Source: CAZHNW01 sp942491575 (GTDB lineage: Bacteria; Spirochaetota; UBA4802; UBA5550). From it: DNA of 64,000 nucleotides. Position numbers and translations under genes: made by a program. The stretch spans positions 2,790,001 through 2,854,000 of the forward strand of contig CALOBT010000025.1 in the NCBI GenBank assembly GCA_942491575.1, in the 5' to 3' direction. Positions 52,285 through 61,978 of this stretch are shown here, piece after piece. The stretch's first letter is position 1. Each line of letters opens with the position of its first letter. Under the pieces are notes generated by a model. That model made no database searches. It was not told where the DNA came from and saw nothing but the letters and a program-made list of their open reading frames with translations.

Positions 52285-52653
52285 TCAAGACTGATCATCC
52301 TTAAAGGCGGAGCTTGAAAAGGGGAAGATCTCCCCCGCCTTCTTCACGGCGAATTCCTCCACCTGCTGCAACCACAATTCATACTGCTGCAGCATATTCT
52401 CTCCCAGCTCGGTGAGACGATAGCCTTCCCGGTTGCTCACCTTTACAATGAGAGCTTCTCCCATCACCTCTTCCGTTGCCTTTATTTTGCCCCAGGCGCC
52501 GCGGTAGGACATGCCGAGCTCTTCCGAGGCCTTTTTAAGAGATCCAAGCTGGGAAATTTTTTTCAGAAGCTGTACTCTTCCATGACCAAAAATGACTGTA
52601 TTATTCTTTTCAAGCCACAGATTTAGACGTATGGTGGGATTTTTTTCTGCCAT
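52285..52653 (-). CDS. ModE-like winged-helix regulator (DNA-binding domain only)
   Basis: 122 residues matching the LysR-like ModE N-terminal domain (GRVQLLKKISQLGSLKKASEELGMSYRGAWGKIKATEEVMGEALIVKVSNREGYRLTELGENML). The Mop/TOBE molybdate-binding domains of classical ModE are missing; the protein ends after the helix-turn-helix and a dimer helix. Such short proteins regulate molybdate/tungstate or other genes. The tungstate-type transporter at 2843-4562 is a candidate target (inference, 48 kb away). It stands alone between merR and the barrel-protein gene. Confidence 0.85.
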   Translation of the reverse strand: MAEKNPTIRLNLWLEKNNTVIFGHGRVQLLKKISQLGSLKKASEELGMSYRGAWGKIKATEEVMGEALIVKVSNREGYRLTELGENMLQQYELWLQQVEEFAVKKAGEIFPFSSSAFKDDQS

Positions 52654-52695
52654 AGGCTACTCCACTTCATTTACACGGGGACTGTCAACAGAAAT

Positions 52696-54264
52696 TCAAA
52701 ATTTTCCACTGCAGGAGATATCGAGATGCCAGGAAAAAAGTTTTCTTTCCTTCATCGCCGCCTCGTATCGCCCCAGAATTTGGATTTTCGCGAATTTCAT
52801 TACAGCCCCTGCGGCAAAACGGTGTTCTCTTCCGTCTATTCTCGACGCCACCGAAACCCGTCCCGGAACTGCACCCGTGGAAATATAAATGCTGTTTCCT
52901 GCGGCGGCGTCACACCAGTAATAAATCCCTGATAAAGTGATCCATTTCATTAAATTTCCCCTGATATCCATCCCGGCAGCACGGGAAAGGGGGGTTCCAT
53001 TTTTTTCCCTGACAAGAAAACGCCCCCTGATGCGAAAAATATCCGGGACATTCCATGAGCCGCTGCAGCGGTACTGGCGGTTCCATCCAGTCTCTTCCTT
53101 TTCATAACGGGCATTTTTAACTTCCCCCTCAAAAATCCACTTTGAAGGTTTCCAGAGTAAAGTCACGGCTTCACGGATGGTTACCGGCATCGACCGGTGC
53201 CATCCCCCGGGGACCCGGTGTATCTCACTGTTCATCATGGCCCTGATTTCAATTATTTTTTTAAACCGGTGACGAAGAAGGATATCCCCCCTGGTGAAGG
53301 GGCGTACCGATTCACCGCTCTCCGGGGCATAAAAGCCCTTCCCGGTTGTAACAAGTGAAGTACTGAAATCAAAGGCACGGTGTTTGAAACGGAGCGCCCC
53401 GCGGCCCCCCCAGGCATTTTTTTTGCCTGCCCCGGAGGGGGAAAACCCTGTAGAATAAAGGCCTTCGAAAAGACAGGAGAGTGATGCGTCGCGGTACTGC
53501 AGAAGAAGTCCGCTTCCCGCGGCCCCCCTGAGGGGCTGAAGATCCCCCACCCCCTGCCATGAGAGACGGTCCCCCTCAGTGTCACTGATATCACTGTAAT
53601 AGGAGAAAACCTGCAGGAGAATATATCTGCCAAGGGTCGCCTCCCCGGCGGCGCCGCCGGTCCGGAGATAAATTTTATCGTAGCGCCGGCTTGTCTCTTC
53701 AGTATGACTGTTGAGGGAAGCCGGGGATAACTTCAGGAGTCCCTCATCGATATCTTCCGAAGAGACGTAACGCTGCCGCAGGGAGGCAAAACAGTGGATA
53801 CCCCACCCTCTCCTTTCGGTCCCCTCCCTGTATCCGAGGACAAGCCCCTTCAGGGAATAGTAGGGATTTGCCGATGCGGAGGGTTTCACCGGCACCGCCT
53901 CCCGCCAGGATTCCCTGAAGGAGAGAACATCTCCCGAGGTGTATCTTCGGGCACCGTAAAGAAGACCGCTTCCGAGACGGACGTTAAAACTTCCCCCCGT
54001 AACCGAAAAGCCCCTGTCTTCTCCAAGGGAGATGTACCAGTTCACATGGTGCTTCCCGAAATTATCAAGGGCGGTATGACTCAAGAAGATTTTCTTTCCT
54101 TTGTCAGTCACAGTGTATCGATGACGGAAAAACTGCTGCGGCTCCCGGTCATAGTCAATAACATCATAGTGGTAGCCTGCTGAAAAATCAAGATTCTCCT
54201 TTTCCCCGCCGAAGAGGGCAGCCCCCTGTAGCAAAATTATCAGCAGTATCAGAATGGGCCGCAT
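52696..54264 (-). CDS. Predicted outer-membrane barrel protein, third gene of the LTD/HhH unit
   Basis: 522 residues with a signal peptide (MRPILILLIILLQGAALF). The mature part is built of alternating amphipathic strands ending in aromatic residues (SLGEDRGFSVTGGSFNVRLGSGLLYGARRY, ISTGAVPGRVSVASRIDGREHRFAAGAVMKF), consistent with a barrel; the final residue is Phe (SCSGKF), the usual C-terminal barrel signal. Not a named family. It overlaps the HhH-barrel gene by 16 bases. Aromatic-rich YYSDISD and WQGVGDLQ segments recur in related Bacteroidetes-type proteins. Confidence 0.7.
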   Translation of the reverse strand: MRPILILLIILLQGAALFGGEKENLDFSAGYHYDVIDYDREPQQFFRHRYTVTDKGKKIFLSHTALDNFGKHHVNWYISLGEDRGFSVTGGSFNVRLGSGLLYGARRYTSGDVLSFRESWREAVPVKPSASANPYYSLKGLVLGYREGTERRGWGIHCFASLRQRYVSSEDIDEGLLKLSPASLNSHTEETSRRYDKIYLRTGGAAGEATLGRYILLQVFSYYSDISDTEGDRLSWQGVGDLQPLRGAAGSGLLLQYRDASLSCLFEGLYSTGFSPSGAGKKNAWGGRGALRFKHRAFDFSTSLVTTGKGFYAPESGESVRPFTRGDILLRHRFKKIIEIRAMMNSEIHRVPGGWHRSMPVTIREAVTLLWKPSKWIFEGEVKNARYEKEETGWNRQYRCSGSWNVPDIFRIRGRFLVREKNGTPLSRAAGMDIRGNLMKWITLSGIYYWCDAAAGNSIYISTGAVPGRVSVASRIDGREHRFAAGAVMKFAKIQILGRYEAAMKERKLFSWHLDISCSGKF

Positions 54265-55538
54265 ATCCGCCTCACTTTTTTCAGTTCCCCCGGAAGGAAT
54301 TCCCTTACCATTTTCTTCAGCAGTACGGTACGCGGGAGTGCCCGCGCCGACTCCATTGCCTCAGATGAGGAAATTCCCGCGGCGATGAGGGCGGCGAAAC
54401 ATTTTTTCCGTTTCTGCTGCAGTACCTTGTATGGGATTTTTTTAATGCGTTTTTTGAAAAATTTCCGGTCCCTTTTTATTCCCGTGACGTAACGGTAGAA
54501 ACGTGTAATCTCCGCACCCCGCATCCCCAGCTGCTGCAGCGCCTTTTCCGTTACGGGTCCAATCAGATTACGGTACCTGATAATACGTTCAGGGAAAGGT
54601 GACTTCAGTACCGGTACCGCCTGAAGTTCCTTCAGGGTGCATGTCTGAATGTCGATGGGTTCAACCGGTATTTTTTCAGGTTCCAAATCTCTTCCATATG
54701 TGAGGGGAAGGAACCTCGCCGGTTTCTGCCGCACCTGAAGGGAAACAGAATGGCTGTACCCGAGATGCGGGTGATACCGAAGATTGTATGCAGCGGCAAT
54801 ATTTTTGAGAAGGATAATGGTCGAAAAACTTCCCGAGGAGGTTTCCCGGGAATATCCCCCTTCTATGGAAAGAAATGCAAGCAGGTTCGCCCCGGCGGTC
54901 AGCGTGGTGACATACCCTGAAGGAAGATGACTGATGTTTGCCGTAAAGCAGAGACCCTGCCGCGGCCTCAGGGAAATACCGCATGACCACTGACCGGTAA
55001 TGTATCCCCTTCCATGTTCTGCCAGGGAATAAATATTCTCAACCGCCCCGGCAATACTGAGCCAACGAAGGGGGGAGATAATGAGGGAAGTCCCCCCGTC
55101 CCAGGCGACCTGGCGGTCCTGAAAATCATCCTCTCCGGCATCGACGACGTACATGCTGCCGCGGCCCCCCATGCGGAGATACTCCCTCCAGCGGAAACCG
55201 AGTCCCATATGGAGAGCATTCTCCCTGTACTGATCGATGCCGAAGGTTGTCCATGAAAGCTGGAGGGATGCCGGAGCCGCGGGGTATCCGAAGTGGAGGC
55301 GCGAAGCGCTCAGTCCCTTCAGGCCATAGGGACGGTCGTAGGAAGCCCCCAGGAGGGGGGAGGCAACGTCCGCCATGGCTGCCTCATGGGGCCCCGTCCC
55401 GTCCAGGGGATTGTATACCGCACCGAGTACATAAGGAAACGGCCGCCCCGGTGAAACCGGTTTGTATTCCATAGCGCCGGTAAAAGAAAATAACGCCGTA
55501 AAAACGAAAAATATTTTCAGTATATAAATAATTTCCAT
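54249..55538 (-). CDS. Barrel-like protein with ComEA-type helix-hairpin-helix DNA-binding segment
   Basis: 429 residues with a signal peptide (KIFFVFTALFSFTGA). Residues 25-285 look like a beta-barrel; residues 290-340 contain a helix-hairpin-helix-like segment (IDIQTCTLKELQAVPVLKSPFPERIIRYRNLIGPVTEKALQQL), comparable to ComEA, which binds double-stranded DNA during natural transformation. A basic, Lys/Arg-rich stretch follows (KFFKKRIKKI, QQKRKK). So a barrel joined to a DNA-binding domain: it could bind or move DNA at the outer membrane. It is 9 bp downstream of the LTD gene. Confidence 0.7.
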   Translation of the reverse strand: MEIIYILKIFFVFTALFSFTGAMEYKPVSPGRPFPYVLGAVYNPLDGTGPHEAAMADVASPLLGASYDRPYGLKGLSASRLHFGYPAAPASLQLSWTTFGIDQYRENALHMGLGFRWREYLRMGGRGSMYVVDAGEDDFQDRQVAWDGGTSLIISPLRWLSIAGAVENIYSLAEHGRGYITGQWSCGISLRPRQGLCFTANISHLPSGYVTTLTAGANLLAFLSIEGGYSRETSSGSFSTIILLKNIAAAYNLRYHPHLGYSHSVSLQVRQKPARFLPLTYGRDLEPEKIPVEPIDIQTCTLKELQAVPVLKSPFPERIIRYRNLIGPVTEKALQQLGMRGAEITRFYRYVTGIKRDRKFFKKRIKKIPYKVLQQKRKKCFAALIAAGISSSEAMESARALPRTVLLKKMVREFLPGELKKVRRICGPF

Positions 55539-55547
55539 CCCCGCCCC

Positions 55548-56546
55548 CTACCGCATGACCACAATAAAAAATGATGCCCTTGCGGACTCACCACCACCGG
55601 AGGCAACCGCTTCCGCCTGGCCGATAATCAGCCCCATGGGGAGACGCTTCAGCAAAACCTCACCAAGGGGTATTTCAAAACGCCCCGGGGGGACACTTCG
55701 CAGCAGCTCCGACCGGTAGAGGGTTATCCCTGCAGGGGAAAAAAGACGGATACGGAGATTACAGCTGTCACGGCAGAAAACCGGCAGCCCCAGGGATCCC
55801 CCTTTCCTTTTTTGAAAATAGAGACGCTTCGCCTCGAGCCTGATGAGACGCCGGAGGTTTTCCGGTTTTCTAAGAATATTTTCCCTCCCGGGGGTCTGGA
55901 AGGGAGTTACCACAAAGTCTTCCGGAGTATTTGTATCTGCAGTATCCTTGCGGGAGATGCTCATGAAGGAAGTCAACCCGTCTGCGCCGATATTGATGCT
56001 GCTCTCCTGTGGACCCTTCGCATCAAGAACCCATGCACCCGCCGAGGAGGCCTTCTCGATGTAACCCGTCATGGTTTTATTGGGTGAACCGTCTCGATTT
56101 GAATAGGCGGCAAAATCAACAATACCTCCATTACCCGGATCATCGTCATCATCAATAGCGACAACACCATCGGTATTCCAGAAGGTACTGCTGTAGTTGC
56201 CGCAGTAGACGTCGAGGTATCCGTTTCCGTTGGTGTCCCCAGTGCTGTCCGTTTCATCAGGGAGGGGTTCCGCCACATGGATAACGACAAAACGGTCATC
56301 CCAGGGGGTCTCTTCGCGGTTTATACTGCTGATGGTGACCGGTTCCGCCGCCAGGGATTCGTTACTTCCGTAGTACATGGTTACATACAAAGAGGAGATA
56401 TCCATGGTTGCTGGGGTTTCACTTCGTAAAACCAATTCAGCCCAGTCTCCCTCCGCGGCGGTGGTAAACTCATTGATGAGGAGTTCTGAACTTCCCCCAA
56501 ATGAATAAAAAAGGAATATAAGAGTAATAATAATTATCTGTGCCAT
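55548..56546 (-). CDS. Lamin-tail-domain (LTD) surface protein
   Basis: 332 residues with a signal peptide. The N-terminal domain fits LTD (LLINEFTTAAEGDWAELVL, ATMDISSLYVTMYYG, GIVDFAAYSNRDG). LTD proteins of bacteria often accompany nucleases or surface proteins. The C-terminal part (about 225-332) is an Ig-like module with FSPAGITLYRSELLRSVPPGRFEIPL, similar to FlgD-like sorting or structural domains. It is first in a tight three-gene unit (9 bp gap, then 16-bp overlap). Confidence 0.75.
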   Translation of the reverse strand: MAQIIIITLIFLFYSFGGSSELLINEFTTAAEGDWAELVLRSETPATMDISSLYVTMYYGSNESLAAEPVTISSINREETPWDDRFVVIHVAEPLPDETDSTGDTNGNGYLDVYCGNYSSTFWNTDGVVAIDDDDDPGNGGIVDFAAYSNRDGSPNKTMTGYIEKASSAGAWVLDAKGPQESSINIGADGLTSFMSISRKDTADTNTPEDFVVTPFQTPGRENILRKPENLRRLIRLEAKRLYFQKRKGGSLGLPVFCRDSCNLRIRLFSPAGITLYRSELLRSVPPGRFEIPLGEVLLKRLPMGLIIGQAEAVASGGGESARASFFIVVMR

Positions 56547-56736
56547 AGTGCGCCTCCGTAAAGGAAACGAAAACGGCGGTAGTGAGATTAAATTTTTTTA
56601 ATAATTGCGGGTAATTAATTATTGAGGCAGGTGTTTTAAACTTGAGGCATATAATAAAGGGGGGCAAAAGCGGCACTTCCTCTCGTAATTACCCGCTTTT
56701 CATACACATAAGCATGTCCATCCCTCCGGGAGTCTC

Positions 56737-56872
56737 TTTTGTCTCGCGACAAAACGCTGAACACGATGTTCAAGTGTCGAAGCGCGACAGGAAGTCGCAA
56801 AAGGCTTCGACGAGACAAAAAGGCCCTCGACCGGCGTTTTTTGAAACATCGTGTTTCACGCCGGCACTCGAG
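56737..56872. other. Nested-palindrome element in the gap between the LTD gene and the 57022 gene
   Basis: Inverted repeats: TTTTGTCTCG (56737-56746) with CGAGACAAAA (56811-56820); AACACGATGTT (56760-56770) with AACATCGTGTT (56845-56855); GTCGAAGC (56776-56783) with GCTTCGAC (56804-56811), holding GCGAC/GTCGC; CCGGCG (56831-56836) with CGCCGG (56859-56864), inside which GAAACA pairs with TGTTTC; CTCGA (56826-56830) with TCGAG (56868-56872). The flanks 56547-56736 and 56873-56955 hold no convincing gene. It may be a REP-like mobile repeat or an RNA. Confidence 0.75.
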
Positions 56873-56955
56873 CATCCTGCGCACCGCCCTATAACTTTTA
56901 TCCATGCATACTCTCATCAATGACAGCTCCAAAGTATTAGCAAAACTTATGTATA

Positions 56956-57000
56956 AAAAGAGGCCGTTCAAAACCTTGTTTTGAAACGACCTCTTTTTTT
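56956..57000 (-). terminator. Terminator of the 57022 gene
   Basis: A long near-perfect stem (AAAAAGAGG...CAAAAC with GTTTTG...CCTCTTTTT, loop CTTG) lies about 20 bases past the minus-strand stop at 57022; the minus reading continues into TTTTTATAC. Confidence 0.9.
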
Positions 57001-57021
57001 TAATTCAGACTTTATTTACAT

Positions 57022-59931
57022 CTATGGAGTTACATCTTCAATCGATGATTCACGGATAGTGTAGGTCTTACCCGTCTGGGTATTGACCACATCCCGTACA
57101 TAGTCGAGTTCATTCTGTGCAGAGATGGCTGGCTTCTGTACCCAGTCTCCGCTTTCATATTTCCAGACTTCACTGCCGTCATAGTAGTTCCCCGTCAGGT
57201 TAGTCTGGGTAAGAAGAATGATAGTGTAAGGATCCAGGCCGCCCCTGAAATCAATATCAAGGAAGGTTGACATGGCCTGGCTGTAGTTGATATAGCCGTA
57301 GTACTGCTTTCCCTGGAAGCGGGTAAGGTCATATGACGCACTACCGCTTTTATGAGTGACATTATCTATTATTGCAGACAGATCAATCTCAATCTTTGAA
57401 TCGGTATTGTATGTAGGAGGCGTAAAGAAGGTACTTGTCCCCACCATCCAGTCTGAACACCAGGCGGTAATTTTGTCACCTTCACGGACAATCTTGATAC
57501 GGCTTGCCTTATCGTTTGTCGGGTCATTGTCCGGGTCTCCTGATGATATGCCACCCCAATTACCATCGGTTCCATCGATATCAATATCCACCAGGGTAGT
57601 TCCCTGTCCCGTGGTGGCATCTGCGATAACAAGACCCCATCCGTTGCTGGGTGAAAATCCCCCAAGGGTTCGGGATAAATAGAGTACATAATTTCTGTCA
57701 TCTGCTGTATTGTTGGTACCATCCGCCCCTGCATCATGAATGAAGGCGGCAACCACACCGATTATGTCATCGTCACTTGAATCAGCTGACCAGAGGGTTA
57801 CCTCCAGGGTATAGTTGTCATACTTCTTTGGGCTGACAAAACCATTCAGTTTGTTAGCACCGTTTACGTTCTCCCGTTGCATGACCCTGCCATCGATAAT
57901 GCCGTCTCCGTTAATATCTCCCTGAACAGTAACAGGGTAATTGCTGCCGTTACCAGCAGGAGCATCAAAGGATACGGTGGTATTGTCAGTTCCTATATTT
58001 ACATCAGCGTCGAGAAAACCATTGCTGTCTTCATCGGCAATAAGCGTCCAGGTATTGGCAGCTGTTGCAGAAGGATCAGCCTCAGCGTCGGAACCATCCG
58101 CCCAGTATTTGGTCTGACCTTCAAAACGTCCCCACTTGTCGAAGATATTTCTCACTGTAGGAGGCGGATTGTCAGATTTAACATCTTCGAAATTGTGATC
58201 TTCTTTGACAAATATCAGGGCCTCGATGGTAGTCAGGGGGGTAGCCGTCATGTTCACCCTTCCGGTGTCTGTTTCAGTACCGTCACTCAGGGTATATTCA
58301 AATGATGCAGGATTTCCCGCGATATCCGTTGAGGTAAATGTAATGGTTGCACCGTCACCGGAAAGAACCGCCGTTCCGCCCACTGCATTAAATACGCCGG
58401 TAATGGTAAGTGTTGCACCGCTTCGTGATGCATCTTTTACATCATTACTGAGAAGATCAGCAGCATCAATATAGGTTTCTCCCTTCTGCTGTACGGAAGA
58501 AGAATCATCTACCGCAGTAAGAACTACCGGGGCCTCGGTAACATTAAGGGTCACCGTCGCTTCGCTCTGAGTCGCTGCATCATCACCTATCTGAACCACG
58601 TAGACGAAGGTACCTGTACCCACTGCGGAGCCGACATAGGTTACCTCCGTATCACCATCGCTGAAGGCGGGTATAATCGTTCCATTGGTAACATCCTTGA
58701 TTTCTACTATCTTAAGATCAATATCATCGCCGACATTATTTGAGTCATTCAGTACCAGGTTCACCAGTGGTATTGAGGCGCCTATGTTCACATATACATT
58801 TTTTGTCCAGTCTACTGCAACTGCGGTAACAGACTGACCGATGGTTACGGCACGCGGGTCGTAGAGGACCACATTCCCGTCACCGTCCTTGATCAAAACA
58901 GCAACCCAGTAGGTAGTTCCGCTGGTCAATCCCGTGATATCCGCAGATCCGGAATCATTGCTCCAGTCACGAGCAATTGAAGATCCCGTGAGGGCATCAG
59001 CCTCTGCCACGGTATCAAGTGCTTCAAGGGTGGGTGCAATGACCACCTTGTACTCAAGGTCTGATGCACCTGTCTGGACATCGGTTCCGGGTCCCCAGGA
59101 GACCTTCGTTGAAGTGGAAGTAGTATCGGTAAATGATACTTCAGTTCCCGCAACGGGGGGATTATCTTCCACGATATTTAAGGTAACTGTCGCATCTGCT
59201 TTTGTTGATGCATCCGCACCCGCCTGGACTGTATAGATAAATGTTGCAGTCCCTTCGGCAGTACCGGAAAAAATTATTTCATTATCTCCTGCGGCAAATG
59301 CTGGAGTGACTGTTCCATTGGTAATACTTTTAATTTCAACTATTTTGAGATCACCGTCATCACCGATATTGTTTGAGTCATTTAAAAGAAGTGATGATGT
59401 TGTAATAGTAGTAGCAATCCCTACGTAGAGATTATCTGTGAGGTTGTCAGCAACTGCCGTAACGCTCTCTCCGATTTTAACCGCCCTCGGATCATAGAGG
59501 GTAACATTTCCAGCGGAGTCTTTCACCAGTACGGCATACCAGTAGGTGGTACCGTTGGTGAGGCCGGTAATATCCAGTGATCCCGTATCGGTACTCCAGT
59601 CTCTTACTATTGAAGCTCCATCCAGGGCCAGGGCCTCCGGTATGGTATCGAGCTCCTCCAGGGAGGAAGCGGTCACCACACGGTACTGAAGTTCTGCATC
59701 GGTTGTTTCAGTATCCGTTGCGGGTCCCCATGAGACTGTTGTTGATGTACTGTCGGTACCTGAAAAGGTAACCTCCGTACCGGGCACCGGTGCATCTCCA
59801 ATGGAGGTGACCGGGGCATCTCCTGCTGCAGTTCTCTTACCGGGTACATCGAGCATTCCGCTACAGCCGGCAAACAGGACTGTCAGGAGGGTCATTTGAA
59901 TGAATAGTAATAAAACCTTTTTAATATTCAT
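57022..59931 (-). CDS. Large surface lipoprotein with duplicated FN3/cadherin-like modules
   Basis: 969 residues with a lipoprotein signal (LLTVLFAGC, lipidated Cys23). Two similar modules of about 200 residues (GTEVTFSGTDSTSTTVSWGPATDTET and GTEVSFTDTTSTSTKVSWGPGTDVQT, each with TTYW.AVL.KD..GNV.LYDPRAV) are FN3-like, followed by Ig/cadherin-like repeats (LLLNDSNNIGDDGDLKIVEI, LNDVKDAS), then a Ca-rich-looking Asp/Gly segment (QGDINGDGIIDGR) and a C-terminal concanavalin-like domain. ATG 59931 is chosen: GGAGAG is 6 bases away and the signal is then standard. It is 40 bp downstream of the OmpA gene; probably co-transcribed. Adhesion is likely (inference). Confidence 0.8.
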   Translation of the reverse strand: MNIKKVLLLFIQMTLLTVLFAGCSGMLDVPGKRTAAGDAPVTSIGDAPVPGTEVTFSGTDSTSTTVSWGPATDTETTDAELQYRVVTASSLEELDTIPEALALDGASIVRDWSTDTGSLDITGLTNGTTYWYAVLVKDSAGNVTLYDPRAVKIGESVTAVADNLTDNLYVGIATTITTSSLLLNDSNNIGDDGDLKIVEIKSITNGTVTPAFAAGDNEIIFSGTAEGTATFIYTVQAGADASTKADATVTLNIVEDNPPVAGTEVSFTDTTSTSTKVSWGPGTDVQTGASDLEYKVVIAPTLEALDTVAEADALTGSSIARDWSNDSGSADITGLTSGTTYWVAVLIKDGDGNVVLYDPRAVTIGQSVTAVAVDWTKNVYVNIGASIPLVNLVLNDSNNVGDDIDLKIVEIKDVTNGTIIPAFSDGDTEVTYVGSAVGTGTFVYVVQIGDDAATQSEATVTLNVTEAPVVLTAVDDSSSVQQKGETYIDAADLLSNDVKDASRSGATLTITGVFNAVGGTAVLSGDGATITFTSTDIAGNPASFEYTLSDGTETDTGRVNMTATPLTTIEALIFVKEDHNFEDVKSDNPPPTVRNIFDKWGRFEGQTKYWADGSDAEADPSATAANTWTLIADEDSNGFLDADVNIGTDNTTVSFDAPAGNGSNYPVTVQGDINGDGIIDGRVMQRENVNGANKLNGFVSPKKYDNYTLEVTLWSADSSDDDIIGVVAAFIHDAGADGTNNTADDRNYVLYLSRTLGGFSPSNGWGLVIADATTGQGTTLVDIDIDGTDGNWGGISSGDPDNDPTNDKASRIKIVREGDKITAWCSDWMVGTSTFFTPPTYNTDSKIEIDLSAIIDNVTHKSGSASYDLTRFQGKQYYGYINYSQAMSTFLDIDFRGGLDPYTIILLTQTNLTGNYYDGSEVWKYESGDWVQKPAISAQNELDYVRDVVNTQTGKTYTIRESSIEDVTP

Positions 59932-59971
59932 GATATCTCTCCGATTTAAATTTAATTTCATAATTTATTTC

Positions 59972-61597
59972 TTAATCAGGTAATATTTCTGTTACCTTAA
60001 TCTCAGTTCTTCTGTTTTCCTGGTGTTCATTTCGTGAACAGACAACACCATCCTTGCAACGGTTCTTGATTTGTGTCTCACCGTAACCCTTCGCTGTAAT
60101 TCTGGATTTCCCGATTCCCCTCTTTATCAGGTAATCAACGGTACTCTGTGCGCGCTTCTGAGAAAGTTCCTGGTTTGGCTTCGCCGCCCCGAGGGCGTCG
60201 GTGTGAGCCCCCAGTTCTACCACGATTGTGTTGTTGTCCGTTAAGAACTGAACAATCTTGTCAAGCTCAGGAGCAACATCCTTGCGGATATTCCATTTTC
60301 CTGAATTAAAGTAGATATTGCCAAACTCCATGGTTGCACCAATTACCACCTTCTGAAATTCCGTTCTCATAAACTTTGTCACATCAAACCATCCCGGTTT
60401 TTTGTCTTTGGTTGTAAACTTCCCCCGAATGGTAAAATATTTTCGTTTTTTCAGGAGAACCTCATAATCGGTATTGGGCTTCAATTCCATGCGGAAATCA
60501 CCCTTCCGGTTGGTTTCCATCTCTTTCTTGTTTCCCTTCTCATCGAAAACGATGACCTCAACATCCTTGATTGCCGTGTTGGTCCCTTTTTCGAAGACAT
60601 GGCCGTAAATTCCATAAACTCTGGATAATTTTAAAGGAAGTATAAGGGTCGTTTTTTTACCGGCGATGAGCTCATTATCATCTACTTCGCGGACAAGGGG
60701 TTCATATCCCTGATATTCAGCCCTTATTGTATAATCCTCTTCGGAGTCAACCTTGTAGGCGAAGGTTTCTCCCTCGGCTGGATTTACTTTATCAATCTTT
60801 CCGCCGTCAATGGATGGAAAAACCTTATCAAGAACCTTTCCTGTTTCCGCATCCACAACTTTCCCTGCAAGAATGCCCGGGGGAAGTTTTTTCTTTTCTT
60901 TGAATATTGAATCAACCTTCAGGCGTACACCTAATTGATAACCAAATTCAAGTCCCTGTCGGTGCTTTTCCGGAAAGTGAATGAAACCTGGTGAAAAGAA
61001 TACTTCACATTCAAGAGACTTAAAGGATGGAGAAAGATCATAGGCAAATTCCGCTTCGTATTGCATATACTGGTCGGCGAAAAAATGATTTCTCTTTTTC
61101 CCTGCGCGGGGATCTCCCGGATAAATATCAGGGTCATTATAGTAGTCACCATATGCGGCGTGACCCATGAAGCCGTATAAAAATCTCGGCGTAAGATAAA
61201 ACCTGTTCATCAGGGTAAAACGCCAGCCGGCGCCGATACCAACACCGATATCGATAATCCTGTCGAGGCGGATACTGTTAGTAACATTTCCATCCACCAT
61301 GATACTGGCGGAAAGCCACAGGGGCTTAATGTTAAATATCATGAAGTTAAATCTAACGGAACCACCGAAGTTCACATCTGAAAAATCAGCAAAACGTGTT
61401 CCCGGTACCGGTATATAGTTGGTAAAAGCCAGATCTATCCATGTAAGTTTTACTAACTGACTTAAGCTTGTCTTTTCTTTCACAATCGGTTCAGGCTCTT
61501 GGGCCTGAGCTGCAAAAGATAATAAAAATAGTAAGAGAAAGATACTTAGTATAATTGTCCAGGAGGGTCTCTTTACCCCCTTAAGATACTTTTTCAT
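59972..61597 (-). CDS. OmpA-family protein with carboxypeptidase-regulatory-like domains
   Basis: 541 residues: signal peptide (ending AQAQE), an N-terminal barrel-like region (about 45-235), two Ig-like CarboxypepD_reg-type domains (LAGKVVDAETGKVLDKV, IYGHVFEKGTNTAIKDVEVIVF) and a C-terminal OmpA peptidoglycan-binding domain (IYFNSGKWNI, LGAHTDALGAAKPNQELSQKRAQSTVDYLIKRGI, RRTEIKV). The order resembles PorE/MotB-like or PG-associated outer-membrane linkers. ATG 61597 follows GGGTGAG; GTG 61606 is a second option. It links outer membrane and cell wall, and precedes the FN3 lipoprotein gene. Confidence 0.92.
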   Translation of the reverse strand: MKKYLKGVKRPSWTIILSIFLLLFLLSFAAQAQEPEPIVKEKTSLSQLVKLTWIDLAFTNYIPVPGTRFADFSDVNFGGSVRFNFMIFNIKPLWLSASIMVDGNVTNSIRLDRIIDIGVGIGAGWRFTLMNRFYLTPRFLYGFMGHAAYGDYYNDPDIYPGDPRAGKKRNHFFADQYMQYEAEFAYDLSPSFKSLECEVFFSPGFIHFPEKHRQGLEFGYQLGVRLKVDSIFKEKKKLPPGILAGKVVDAETGKVLDKVFPSIDGGKIDKVNPAEGETFAYKVDSEEDYTIRAEYQGYEPLVREVDDNELIAGKKTTLILPLKLSRVYGIYGHVFEKGTNTAIKDVEVIVFDEKGNKKEMETNRKGDFRMELKPNTDYEVLLKKRKYFTIRGKFTTKDKKPGWFDVTKFMRTEFQKVVIGATMEFGNIYFNSGKWNIRKDVAPELDKIVQFLTDNNTIVVELGAHTDALGAAKPNQELSQKRAQSTVDYLIKRGIGKSRITAKGYGETQIKNRCKDGVVCSRNEHQENRRTEIKVTEILPD

Positions 61598-61978
61598 GGT
61601 TCTCACCCGTCTAATATTTGTTATATGCCACTAAAGCAGGTATGGTGGTACTGTCCAGTAAAAAACCCGCCCATATCGGCTTTTTTTATGAGACTTGATT
61701 CTGGTTTCAGATAGTTTTATTGGGGTCATCGTAAAAATAGATACGAAACTGTAAAGTGAATGGCAATAGGGATAAAATCAGAGTGATTCGTGGGGGAATT
61801 AACACCAGGTAAAAGATAAAAACTACACATCCATGAAAAAAATGACAAAAGCAATATTAAGATTCTATATCCACAAGTATGCTTCGATAAAACCTTCTAT
61901 TTTCGAAATAATATAAAAAAACAGGTAATGATTCAAATTTGTATTGCTTTTTAAACAAACAGAACCTAAAAACAATAC

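Noticed and set aside
56642..56971. Open frames on both strands over the palindromic element (93 and 111 codons)
   Set aside because: Composition is Arg/Ser-rich without a ribosome-binding site or family match, and the frames overlap strong inverted repeats.
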